A stretch of 64,000 nucleotides of DNA from JAWLGJ01 sp041685145 (lineage in GTDB: Bacteria > Pseudomonadota > Alphaproteobacteria > Rhodospirillales > Magnetospirillaceae): positions 1-64,000 of the forward strand of contig JAWLGJ010000001.1 in assembly GCA_041685145.1 (NCBI GenBank). Direction: 5' to 3'. The position numbers were made by a program, and so were the translations under genes. How positions within the stretch are numbered: the first letter of the stretch is position 1; every line of letters starts with the position of its first letter. Of this stretch, positions 54,288 to 62,647 are shown piece by piece. Below the pieces are notes generated by a model that worked only from the letters and a program-made list of their open reading frames with translations, ran no database searches and was not told the DNA's origin.

Positions 54288-54677
54288 ATGCGCCTTTCGC
54301 CCCTCACCCGCCGCCCCGATCGGCTGACCCCCTTCGCCATTCTCGCCGGCGGCGCCATGATGGCGGCGTCCGTCGTGGCGCCGGGCGCCGGTTTCTGGAT
54401 GCAGGTGCCGGCGCTGGTGCTGCTCGGCGCCGGCGGCGCCGGTTTCGCCGCCGCGTTCGCGCCTCCGGCGCGGCGCTCCATCGCCGCCGCCACCGCCCTT
54501 GCCGTCGTCCTGGGCCTGCTGGCCTGGGCGTTGCCCGATCACCGCGACTGGGCCTGGGGCATCGCCGCCCTGGCGGCGCTGTTCGTGATGCGCTCGGTAC
54601 TGCCCTGCGGCGCCTGCGCCGGCGGCACCTGTTCAAGCCGGTCCATTCCCGGCTATCGATTCCCGCCCGGACACTGA
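54288..54677 (+). CDS. Small hypothetical inner-membrane protein
   Basis: A 129-residue protein with four hydrophobic segments (FAILAGGAMMAASVVAPGAG; VPALVLLGAGGAGFAAAF; SIAAATALAVVLGLLAWAL; WGIAALAALFVMRSVL) and a cysteine-rich C terminus (LPCGACAGGTCSSRS). I do not recognise it. GAGGT precedes the ATG, and a TATAAT hexamer at 54262-54267 in an AT-rich patch could be its -10 box. It lies upstream of the hemerythrin-like histidine kinase on the same strand, 130 bp away. The CGACAGGTC-type cysteine cluster might bind a metal or be redox-active. Confidence 0.6.
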   Translation: MRLSPLTRRPDRLTPFAILAGGAMMAASVVAPGAGFWMQVPALVLLGAGGAGFAAAFAPPARRSIAAATALAVVLGLLAWALPDHRDWAWGIAALAALFVMRSVLPCGACAGGTCSSRSIPGYRFPPGH

Positions 54678-54707
54678 CACCGCCACTGATGTCACGCCTG
54701 TTCTCGG

Positions 54708-54726
54708 TAGTACTTTCGCGGTACTA
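54708..54726 (+). promoter_or_regulatory. Perfect 19-bp dyad upstream of the hemerythrin-like kinase
   Basis: TAGTAC-N7-GTACTA is a perfect inverted repeat 82 bp upstream of the kinase start codon and 31 bp after the small membrane-protein gene. Its AT-rich arms stand out in this genome and it lacks a U-run, so an operator is more likely than a terminator. Confidence 0.4.
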
Positions 54727-54807
54727 TGTCGTTGGTCTCGGATAAACTAGAACAACTACAATAACAGGACCCGGGCCGAACAGCGGCGGGAACGCAGGGA
54801 CGGTGAC

Positions 54808-57453
54808 ATGGCAGCATCCGCCGGGGATGCCGGGTTCGTGCTCGGCATTCCGGAGCTTGACGCGCAGCACGAGCGACTGATCGCGCTGCTCGACGACATC
54901 GAGTCCTTCGCCGAACAGCCCGATGACCTCCCCCAGCGCCTGGAGGCTTTTGCGGCGGCGCTGCGGGAGCATCTGCGCAGCGAGGAGGCGCCGTCGGACG
55001 CGGACGCCGAAGCGCACCGGCGCGACCCCGTGGCGGGGGCGTTGCTGGCCATCCTGGGCGATCGGTCCTGGATCGCCAGCGGCGACCGGCGCCGCGAGCA
55101 CATCGCCTATATCCGCGCCTGGCTGCACGACCACCTCGTCAACCATCCTTCCCACGGCGCCCCCCAGCCGCCTCGCACGCCGTCCTTGCGCTACCGGCTG
55201 GCCCGCGCCGCCACCGCCGTCGGCGTGACGCCGCGCGTGGGCCTGCTGGCGGCGCTGCCCTTGGCCGCCATGCTGACGGTGGTGGTGCTCTTTGCCCTGG
55301 TGGGCGCCGACAGGGCGGAACGGGCCGAGCAGGGGGCGCGGTACGTCAATTTCATGGTGGCGGTCAACGACCTGATCCACGCCGTGCAGGTCGAGCGCGG
55401 CCAGACCGCGATGGCGCTGGCGGGCGGCCCGGCCGTGCCGGACGGCATCGCCACCTCCGACAAGGTCGAGACGCTTTTCACCGGGGCGCTCGACCATGCG
55501 CGCCAAGTTGACCACGACGACCACGGGCTGGCGGACAATATCGCCGAACTACGCGACGCCGCCGCCGCGTTGCGCCGGTCCGCGGCCGACGGCGGCCTGG
55601 ACTGGACGGCCGCCTACGAGGACTACACCACCCTCATCGCCGCCCTGAACGCGCTGAACAACGAGGTCGCCGCCCACATCGAGGGATCGCTCTCCTATCA
55701 CGCCTCGCTGCTGTCCCAGATGACCGAGATACGGGAATGGGGTGGCCGCGAACGCGCCCTGGGCAGCGCGACGCTGGCCGATGGGGCGGTTCCAGCGCAT
55801 CTGGCGGCGACCATGCGGGCCCTGGCCGAGCGCCAGCGCCTCGTCGCGCAATTGAACGCGCCACCGTTGCTGCAGCATGCCGGCCTGCCGGCGCGGGCCG
55901 TCGAGGACGCCGTCCGCTCCGACGAACTGTCCCGCCTTCGCGACGCCGTCCAGCGCAGCGCCGGCGGCACCCTCGCCCACGACGTCGACCCGCGGCATTG
56001 GTTCGCCGTCACCTCCGAGCGCCTGGACCGGATAAAGGCCCTGCAGGACCGCATCGCCGACGGCGCCATCGCCACCGCCACCCGGCTTCGCGACGACACC
56101 CGCGCGACGATGCACCTCACGCTTTCGGTCAGCGGCGCCATCCTGGCGTTGGTCGCCTTAGCGCTGTGGGTGATCGGCAACAGTTTGCTGGTGCCGCTGG
56201 ACGGCCTGGCCGCCACGGCACGGCGGCTGGCGAAGGGCGAGCGCCTGCTGCCGGTCCCCGCCACGGATTTCACCGATCAGGCCGGCGATCTGGCACGCGC
56301 CTTCGCCTTCCTGCGCAACCGCATCGTCGCCGGCGAACTGTCGTCGGCGACGATGCAGGTGCAGGGCCAGAACCGCCTGTTCCACATCGCCAGCAGCATT
56401 CCGGGCGTGGTGTACGAACGCCGGCTGAACGGCGCCGACGAATCGACCCTGACCTTCATCAGCGATCAGGTGGAGCGCTACACCGGCGTGCCCGCGGCCG
56501 AGCTGGTGGGGCGCCCCTTCGAGGTCTTCGTGGACCGCGTCGTTCACCCCGACGACCGCGCCATGGTCCGCCAGCACGGCGGCATCCTCCACAACGGCGC
56601 CGGCGCCGGCGAATCGGAATTCCGCCTGCTGTCGCGAAACGGCGACCCGGTCACGGTGCGGGCGCTGTTCGTCGATCACCTTCAGGCCGACGGCACCAGC
56701 GTAAGGCGCGGCGTGGCGGTCGACGTCACCGAGTTGAAGACCGCCCACGCGCGCCTGCAGGCGCTGTCGCGCATTCAGGCGATGAGCCAGATAACCGGCA
56801 GCCTCGCCCACGAGATCAACAACCTCCTCCAGCCCATCGTCGGCTACGGCGAGTTCGCAAAGCGCGCTCTCGCCGACGACGACCCGGCGCGCAAGCATCT
56901 GGACGCCGTCCTCTCCGCGGCCGATCAGGCGAAGGATATCATCGCCAACACGCTCGCCTTCGGGCGCGGCGACAGCATCGAGCGCGGCGCCGTCGATCTG
57001 AGGGACGTCATCGGCGAGGTAATGCGCCTGATTGGCCCGCTGGTGCCCAACCAGATCCGCCTGCGGGCCGACATCCGCGCGCCCGGCTGCACGGTGCTGG
57101 CCAACCGGACGGAAGTGGCGCAGATCCTGGTCAACCTGGCCACCAACGCCTGCCACGCGATGAACACGCGCGGCGGCGAACTGGTGATCGGGGTGGCGAT
57201 GGAGGACGGCGACGAAGCCGGCAAGCCCCAGGCGCGCCTGTTCGTCCAGGACACCGGGCCCGGCATTCCGCCCGGGGTGCTGGACCGCCTCACCGATCTG
57301 TTCCAGACCACCAAGCAACCGGGCAAGGGCACCGGCATGGGTCTGGCGCTGGTGCGGCTGCTGGTCAGCGACCTGGGCGGAACCATGCGCGTCGACAGCG
57401 CCCAGGGGGCGGGCACGCGCTTCGACATCCTGCTGCCGCTGCTCCACGACTGA
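54808..57453 (+). CDS. Hemerythrin-like / NIT / HAMP / PAS histidine kinase
   Basis: An 881-residue membrane sensor. Residues about 8-130 resemble bacteriohemerythrin (LGIPELDAQHERLIALLDDI, LREHLRSEE, IRAWLHDHLVNHPSH), though the middle of the fold is shortened. Transmembrane segments near 143-168 and 436-460 bracket a periplasmic nitrate/nitrite-sensing (NIT) domain (NDLIHAVQVERGQTAMALAG). HAMP, one PAS domain (about 525-640), a HisKA region with H668 in GSLAHEINNLLQPIVGYGEF and an ATPase domain (ILVNLATNACHAM, DTGPGIPPGV, GTGMGLALVRLL) follow. There is no receiver and no adjacent response regulator. It probably links oxygen or NO state and nitrate to an unknown output. Confidence 0.88.
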   Translation: MAASAGDAGFVLGIPELDAQHERLIALLDDIESFAEQPDDLPQRLEAFAAALREHLRSEEAPSDADAEAHRRDPVAGALLAILGDRSWIASGDRRREHIAYIRAWLHDHLVNHPSHGAPQPPRTPSLRYRLARAATAVGVTPRVGLLAALPLAAMLTVVVLFALVGADRAERAEQGARYVNFMVAVNDLIHAVQVERGQTAMALAGGPAVPDGIATSDKVETLFTGALDHARQVDHDDHGLADNIAELRDAAAALRRSAADGGLDWTAAYEDYTTLIAALNALNNEVAAHIEGSLSYHASLLSQMTEIREWGGRERALGSATLADGAVPAHLAATMRALAERQRLVAQLNAPPLLQHAGLPARAVEDAVRSDELSRLRDAVQRSAGGTLAHDVDPRHWFAVTSERLDRIKALQDRIADGAIATATRLRDDTRATMHLTLSVSGAILALVALALWVIGNSLLVPLDGLAATARRLAKGERLLPVPATDFTDQAGDLARAFAFLRNRIVAGELSSATMQVQGQNRLFHIASSIPGVVYERRLNGADESTLTFISDQVERYTGVPAAELVGRPFEVFVDRVVHPDDRAMVRQHGGILHNGAGAGESEFRLLSRNGDPVTVRALFVDHLQADGTSVRRGVAVDVTELKTAHARLQALSRIQAMSQITGSLAHEINNLLQPIVGYGEFAKRALADDDPARKHLDAVLSAADQAKDIIANTLAFGRGDSIERGAVDLRDVIGEVMRLIGPLVPNQIRLRADIRAPGCTVLANRTEVAQILVNLATNACHAMNTRGGELVIGVAMEDGDEAGKPQARLFVQDTGPGIPPGVLDRLTDLFQTTKQPGKGTGMGLALVRLLVSDLGGTMRVDSAQGAGTRFDILLPLLHD

Positions 57454-57503
57454 CCGCCTTCCGGCCCGCGTGAAACCGCAACTTTTTTGTGGACACGCGC
57501 AAT

Positions 57504-57518
57504 TGCGATGCATTATCA
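57504..57518 (+). promoter_or_regulatory. Fur-like iron-responsive site
   Basis: TGCGATGCATTATCA matches the 7-1-7 Fur pattern TGATAAT-N-ATTATCA at 10 of 14 positions, with a complete right half. It lies 58 bp before the ferric-iron binding-protein start codon, where iron-dependent repression would be expected. A related Irr-type or other iron site is possible. Confidence 0.45.
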
Positions 57519-57575
57519 CTAGCAACCGAGGCTGACCGGACAGCGCACCCTAGCATCGCAACGGAGAGAGCAAGG

Positions 57576-58607
57576 ATGATCCGTCACATCGCCAAACCCG
57601 CCGCCGCCGCGGTAATGGGCCTGGGCTTTGCCGCCCTCACCTTCGCGGCGGCGGCCGCCGCCGAGGTCAACGTCTATTCGGCCCGCAAGGAACACCTGAT
57701 CAAGCCGCAGCTTGACTCCTTCACCGACGCCACCGGCATCACCGTCAATCTGGTCACCGGCAGCGCCGGCGAGTTGATGCAGCGCCTGCAGGCCGAGGGC
57801 GCCAACAGCCCCGCCGACCTGCTGCTGACGGTCGACGCCGGCAATCTCGTGCGCGCCAAGGAGGCGGGGCTTCTGCAGCCCGTGGAGTCCGAGGTGCTGA
57901 ACGCGGCCATCCCCGCGCAGTTCCGCGACGCCGACGGCGCCTGGTTCGGCCTGGGACAGCGGGCGCGGGTGATCTTCTACAACCCCGACCGGGTCGATCC
58001 GTCGGAGTTGGCCAGCTACGAGGATCTGGCCGACCCGAAGTGGAAGGGCCGCATCGCCATCCGCTCGTCGAACAACATCTACAACCAGTCGCTGCTGGCG
58101 TCGCTGATCCATCACCTCGGCGCCGAGGGGGCCGAGGATTGGGCGCGCGGCGTGGTCGCCAACATGGCGCGCAAGCCCCAGGGCGGCGACCGCGACCAGA
58201 TCAAGGCGGTGGCCGCCGGCGAGGCCGACATCGCCGTCGCCAACACCTACTATTGGGGCCAGATGGCCACCGGCGACGACGCCGAACGCGAGGCCGCGGC
58301 GGCGGTCGCGGCCCTGTTCCCCAACCAGGACGGCCGCGGCGCCCACGTCAACATATCGGGCGGCGGCGTCACCGCCAGCGCCGGCAACGCCGACGAGGCT
58401 GTGCAACTGCTGGAATTCCTGGCCGGGGACGAGGCGCAGCGCATCTACGCCGAGAAGGGCTTCGAATACCCGGTCAAGCCGGGCGTGCCGACGGCGGAGA
58501 TCATCGCCGGCCTGGGTGACTTCAAGGCCGACGACCTGCCCATGAGCGTGCTGGGCGACAACAACGCCGCGGCGGTGCGCATCTTCGACCGCGTCGGCTG
58601 GCGCTGA
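57576..58607 (+). CDS. Ferric iron ABC transporter substrate-binding protein
   Basis: A 343-residue periplasmic binding protein of the FbpA/FutA/AfuA class. The signal peptide (residues 1 to about 28) ends in AAAAAE. VNVYSARKEHLIKPQLDSFT begins the mature fold, NPADLLLTVDAGNLVRAKEA-type and WKGRIAIRSSNNIYNQSLLA segments follow, and the paired tyrosines that usually bind Fe3+ are in VANTYYWGQM. ATG 57576 is chosen for its GGAGAG and signal peptide. The permease and ATPase genes follow at short spacing. Confidence 0.93.
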   Translation: MIRHIAKPAAAAVMGLGFAALTFAAAAAAEVNVYSARKEHLIKPQLDSFTDATGITVNLVTGSAGELMQRLQAEGANSPADLLLTVDAGNLVRAKEAGLLQPVESEVLNAAIPAQFRDADGAWFGLGQRARVIFYNPDRVDPSELASYEDLADPKWKGRIAIRSSNNIYNQSLLASLIHHLGAEGAEDWARGVVANMARKPQGGDRDQIKAVAAGEADIAVANTYYWGQMATGDDAEREAAAAVAALFPNQDGRGAHVNISGGGVTASAGNADEAVQLLEFLAGDEAQRIYAEKGFEYPVKPGVPTAEIIAGLGDFKADDLPMSVLGDNNAAAVRIFDRVGWR

Positions 58608-58635
58608 ACCCCTGGACGCACTATAAGGGCCGGCT

Positions 58636-60342
58636 ATGGCCGATATCGACGCCGTAGCGACACTGCCGACGGTCCGGCACGGCCGCCCCCGCCGCCTTGG
58701 CGGGTGGCGGTCGCGGCTTTGGCCGGTGCTGGCCACCGCGGTTGCGGCGCTGATGGCGCTGCCGGTGGCGGTGGTGGCCGGCTTTGTCGCCGTCCCCGCG
58801 GGTGAGGTGTGGGCGCATCTGACCGACACGGTTCTGTCGCGCTATGTCGTGAACTCGCTGTGGCTGATGGCGGGGGTCGGGGCGGGAACCCTGCTGCTGG
58901 GGGTGCCGAGCGCCTGGCTGGTGACCATGTGTCGCCTGCCGGGGCGCCGAATCTTCGAATGGGCGCTGCTGCTGCCCCTGGCCATGCCCGCCTACATCAT
59001 CGCCTACGCCTATGCCGGGCTGCTGGACTACGCGGGGCCGGTGCAGGGCCTGTTGCGCGAGGCCTTCGGCTGGGGGGCGGGCGACTATTGGTTTCCGCCC
59101 ATCCGCTCGCTGGGCGGCGCCGTCGCCATGCTCAGCCTGGTGCTGTATCCCTATGTCTATCTGCTGGCCCGCGCCGCCTTCCTGGAGCAGTCGGTCTGCG
59201 TGCTGGAGGTCAGCCGCACCCTGGGCTGCGGGCCGGGGCGCAGCTTTCGCCGCGTGGCCCTGCCGCTGGCGCGCCCCGCCATCGCCGCCGGCGTGGCGCT
59301 GGCGCTGATGGAGACCCTGGCCGATTTCGGCACCGTGCAGCATTTCGCCGTCGACACCTTCACCACCGGCATCTACCGCACCTGGTTCGGCCTCGGCGAT
59401 CCGGCGGCGGCGGCGCAGTTGGCGGCGGTGCTGATGGTCTTCGTGTTGGTGCTGCTGCTGGTCGAGCGCGGCTCGCGCGGCCGGGCCCGCTTCCACCACA
59501 CCACCGGCCGTTACCGGCGGCTGCCGCGCCACCCGCTGCGCGGCTGGCGCGCCGGGGCGGCGGTCGCCTTCTGCCTGCTGCCGGTGGGGCTGGGTTTCGT
59601 GCTGCCGGCGGCCGTGCTGGTGCGCTGGTCGTGGGAGACCGCCGCCACCACCGTCGACGGCCGCTTCCTCGGCTTCGTGCTCAACAGCCTCACCCTGGCC
59701 GCGGTCACCGCCACGCTGGCGGTGGCGCTGGCGCTGCTGCTGGCCTACGCGCTGCGCGAGCGGCCGTCGCGGGCCACCCGCGCCGCCGTGCGCCTGGCGG
59801 GCATGGGCTATGCCGTGCCGGGGCCGGTGATCGCGGTGGGGGTGCTGCTGCCCTTCGCCTGGATCGACAACACCCTCGACGCCTGGATGCGCGCCAGCTT
59901 CGGGGTGTCGACCGGCCTGCTGCTGACCGGCACCATGACGGCGCTGGTGTTCGCCTATCTGGTGCGCTTCCTGGCGGTGTCGTTGAACACCGTCGACGCC
60001 AGCCTCGCCAAGGTGACGCCCAGCATGGACGGTGCGGCGCGCACCCTGGGCAGCGGAACCGGCCGCACCCTGCTGCGCGTGCACCTGCCGGTGATGCGCG
60101 CCGGATTGCTGACGGCGGCGCTGCTGGTTTTCGTCGACGTGATGAAGGAATTGCCGGCGACCCTGATCCTGCGGCCATTCAACATGGACACGCTGGCGGT
60201 GCGGGCTTATCAACTGGCCTCGGACGAAATGCTGCGCGAGTCCGCCACCGCGGCGTTGGCCATCGTCGCCGCCGGCATCGTGCCGGTGCTGCTGTTGTCG
60301 CGCGCCATCGCCCGCTCGCGCCCGGGGCACGGAGCCGATTGA
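58636..60342 (+). CDS. Ferric iron ABC transporter permease (fused two-domain)
   Basis: A 568-residue FbpB-type permease with two homologous halves, each with about six transmembrane segments and an EAA loop. The first half has WALLLPLAMPAYIIAYAYAG and LEVSRTLGCGPGRSFRRVAL; the second has AGMGYAVPGPVIAVGVLLPF and DGAARTLGSGTGRTLLRVHL, ending with a conserved MKELPATLILRPFNMDTLAV. It follows the binding-protein gene by 28 bp and is followed by the ATPase gene after one base, so the three form an operon. Confidence 0.94.
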   Translation: MADIDAVATLPTVRHGRPRRLGGWRSRLWPVLATAVAALMALPVAVVAGFVAVPAGEVWAHLTDTVLSRYVVNSLWLMAGVGAGTLLLGVPSAWLVTMCRLPGRRIFEWALLLPLAMPAYIIAYAYAGLLDYAGPVQGLLREAFGWGAGDYWFPPIRSLGGAVAMLSLVLYPYVYLLARAAFLEQSVCVLEVSRTLGCGPGRSFRRVALPLARPAIAAGVALALMETLADFGTVQHFAVDTFTTGIYRTWFGLGDPAAAAQLAAVLMVFVLVLLLVERGSRGRARFHHTTGRYRRLPRHPLRGWRAGAAVAFCLLPVGLGFVLPAAVLVRWSWETAATTVDGRFLGFVLNSLTLAAVTATLAVALALLLAYALRERPSRATRAAVRLAGMGYAVPGPVIAVGVLLPFAWIDNTLDAWMRASFGVSTGLLLTGTMTALVFAYLVRFLAVSLNTVDASLAKVTPSMDGAARTLGSGTGRTLLRVHLPVMRAGLLTAALLVFVDVMKELPATLILRPFNMDTLAVRAYQLASDEMLRESATAALAIVAAGIVPVLLLSRAIARSRPGHGAD

Positions 60343-60343
60343 C

Positions 60344-61384
60344 ATGACCCAGGGACTGGCCGTCGAGGCCGTCACCCACGCCTTCACGTCCGAACCGGTG
60401 GTGCGCGCCGTCTCGCTGGCGGCGCGGCCGGGCGAGGTGGTGTGCCTGCTGGGTCCGTCGGGCTGCGGCAAGACGACGCTGCTGCGCATCGCCGCCGGGC
60501 TGGAGGAGGTGCAGCAGGGCGAAATCCGCATCGACGGCCAGACGGTCGGCGCCCCCCACCTGCATGTGCCGCCCGAGCACCGCTCGGTGGGGCTGGTTTT
60601 CCAGGACTTCGCGCTGTTTCCACATCTGTCGGTGCTGGACAATGTCGGCTTCGGCCTGTCGCGGCTGCCGACGAAGCCGCGCCGGCAGCAGGCGATGGCG
60701 GCGCTGGAACGGGTGGGGATGGCCGAATACGCCCTCGCCTACCCGCACATGCTGTCGGGCGGCCAGCAGCAGCGCGTGGCCCTGGCCCGCGCCCTGGCCC
60801 CGGCGCCGCGGGTGATGCTGCTGGACGAACCCTTTTCCGGCCTCGACACCACCCTGCGCGACCGGCTGCGCGACCAGGCGCTGCATGTGCTCAAGGCCAG
60901 CGGCGGCGCCGCCCTGATGGTCACCCATGATCCCGAGGAGGCCATGTTCATGGCCGACCGCATCGTGCTGATGCGCGACGGCGCCGTCGTGCAGGAGGGC
61001 GCGCCGGCGGATCTCTATTTCCACCCCGCCGACGCCTTCGTCGCCGGCTTCTTCGGCGAGGTCAACCGCTATGCCGGCCGCGTCGAGGGCGGCGCCGTGG
61101 CGACGCCGCTGGGGCCGGTAACCGCCGCCCACCTGCCCGAGGGCGCCCCCGCCGCCGCCCTCATCCGCCCCGAGGGCGTGTTCCTGGACGCCCAAGCCGG
61201 CGACGGCGCCGTGACGGCGCGGGTGATGGCGGCGCGCCTGCTGGGACGCACGACGCTGGTGCATCTGGCGGTGGCGGACGGCCACGCCCACGCCCGCGTC
61301 CCCGGCTGCTTCGACGGCATCGACGGCCAGGAGGTCGGCATCCGCCTCGACCCCCGCCGCTGCCACGTCTTCGCCGCCGATTAG
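60344..61384 (+). CDS. Ferric iron ABC transporter ATP-binding protein
   Basis: A 346-residue FbpC/AfuC-type ATPase. Walker A is GPSGCGKTTLLRIAAGLEE, the Q-loop is VFQDFALFPHLSVLDNVGFG, the signature is LSGGQQQRVALARALAPAPR, Walker B is VMLLDEPFSGLDTTLRDRLR, and the switch histidine is in MVTHDPEEAMFMADRIVL. The C-terminal regulatory (TOBE-like) domain spans about residues 235-346. It is the last gene of the ferric-iron operon, and the 62-bp tandem repeat begins 33 bases after its stop. Confidence 0.94.
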   Translation: MTQGLAVEAVTHAFTSEPVVRAVSLAARPGEVVCLLGPSGCGKTTLLRIAAGLEEVQQGEIRIDGQTVGAPHLHVPPEHRSVGLVFQDFALFPHLSVLDNVGFGLSRLPTKPRRQQAMAALERVGMAEYALAYPHMLSGGQQQRVALARALAPAPRVMLLDEPFSGLDTTLRDRLRDQALHVLKASGGAALMVTHDPEEAMFMADRIVLMRDGAVVQEGAPADLYFHPADAFVAGFFGEVNRYAGRVEGGAVATPLGPVTAAHLPEGAPAAALIRPEGVFLDAQAGDGAVTARVMAARLLGRTTLVHLAVADGHAHARVPGCFDGIDGQEVGIRLDPRRCHVFAAD

Positions 61385-61417
61385 GGCGCGAACCGCTCAA
61401 ACGCGGTCACGCCCCAG

Positions 61418-61594
61418 CCGCCGTTGAGGCGGCGGCCAAGCGAGCGGAGCGAGCGCCCGGCGAGGGCACAAAAGACTCACCGCCGTTGAGGCGGCGGCCA
61501 AGCGAGCGGAGCGAGCGCCCGGCGAGGGCACAAAAGACTCACCGCCGTTGAGGCGGCGGCCAAGCGAGCGGCGCGAGCGCCCGGCGAGGGCACA
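61418..61594. repeat. 62-bp tandem repeat, 2.9 copies
   Basis: Units start at 61418, 61480 and 61542; the third is incomplete and ends near 61594. Copies are identical except for one A-to-C change in the third. Each begins with the small palindrome CCGCC-GTTGAG-GGCGG and contains a 24-nt segment also found at 279-302. The period is not a multiple of three and no gene spans it. It fills the convergent gap between the ferric-iron ATPase and the lipase-like gene and may act as a terminator or structural repeat. Confidence 0.85.
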
Positions 61595-61602
61595 GCAATC
61601 TT

Positions 61603-62643
61603 TCAGGGCAGCGCCGGGAGGGCGACGCCTTCGTCGGCCAGCACACGGCGGGCATGGGCGTCGGCGCCGGAGGGCAGCGGCTCGTCGCGGCGCAGGATCC
61701 AGCCGGCGATGTCGCGCAGCACCACTTCGGCCTGCAGGTCGCGCATCAGCATGTGCCAGCCCTCGGGATAGATGGCGATGCGCTGCGGCGCCGGGTTGTC
61801 GGGCAATTCGGCGATCATGCGATAGGTGGGGCGCGACGGGATGACCTCGTCGTTCTCGCCATAGAGCACCAGCACCGGCATATGCAGGCGCGGCGCCGCC
61901 GCCAGGGCGGCGTCCATCAGGTCCACCAGCCCCGCGATGGCGTCCACCCGCGTCTCCTTGATGACGGCGGGGTCGGCCGACAGCGCCCGCAGCATCTCGA
62001 TATTGTCCGAGGGCAGGATATCGAGGCTGCGCCCGGTCAGCGTCATCCAGGGCACCATGCGGGCGGCGAACCACAGCGCAATGCGCTGGTAATAGGGCAT
62101 GGTCGAGCGCGCCCACACCGCCGGCGCCGACAGGATGAGGCCGTCGGCGGGCGGTTGGGCCGCGGCGGTAGCGGCGACCATCGCCACGGCACCGCCCATG
62201 CTTTCGCCCAGGATGTAGAGCGGCGCCTGCGGGTGGCGCCGGCGGACCAGATTGGCGACGGTGACCAGGTCGGCGGCCAGCCCCTCGCCCCCCGCCCACA
62301 GGCCGCGATGGGGGCCGTTGCCGAAGCCGCGCTGGTCGTAGGCATAGACGGCGATGCCGCGCTCGGCCAGAAACGGGCCGACCTCGGCAAAGGCGTTGGA
62401 ATAGTCGTTGAAGCCATGCACCGCCACCACCGCCGCCCGTGGCGACGCCGCCTCCGGCGGCAGCCAGCGCCGCAGCGGCAGCCGCGCCCCGTCGGCCATC
62501 TGCACCTGGCCAAGATCGGGGTGCAGGCCGGCCTCGGCGACCGTCGGCCCCGGCGGCACGCGGCTGGAGGCGCAGGAGGTCACGGCAAGCGCCGTCGCCA
62601 CCGACAGCAGGACGAGACGCAAACGGGCGAGAAGCGAGATCAT
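61603..62643 (-). CDS. Alpha/beta-hydrolase lipoprotein (monoacylglycerol lipase-like)
   Basis: A 346-residue serine hydrolase with a lipoprotein-like signal (C24 in VTSCASS). VVAVHGFNDYSNAFAEVGPF forms the oxyanion region, S148 lies in the nucleophile elbow LGESMGGAVAM, the acid is in LYGENDEVIPSRPTY and the histidine in PEGWHMLMRDL. The pattern fits the monoacylglycerol lipase/lysophospholipase group. It is probably anchored to the outer or inner membrane. It starts four bases beyond the ABC ATPase stop codon and is likely co-transcribed with it. Confidence 0.9.
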   Translation of the reverse strand: MISLLARLRLVLLSVATALAVTSCASSRVPPGPTVAEAGLHPDLGQVQMADGARLPLRRWLPPEAASPRAAVVAVHGFNDYSNAFAEVGPFLAERGIAVYAYDQRGFGNGPHRGLWAGGEGLAADLVTVANLVRRRHPQAPLYILGESMGGAVAMVAATAAAQPPADGLILSAPAVWARSTMPYYQRIALWFAARMVPWMTLTGRSLDILPSDNIEMLRALSADPAVIKETRVDAIAGLVDLMDAALAAAPRLHMPVLVLYGENDEVIPSRPTYRMIAELPDNPAPQRIAIYPEGWHMLMRDLQAEVVLRDIAGWILRRDEPLPSGADAHARRVLADEGVALPALP

Positions 62644-62647
62644 GCGC

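Noticed and set aside
61418..61594. A CRISPR array
   Set aside because: The repeats are directly tandem without unique spacers and no cas genes are present.
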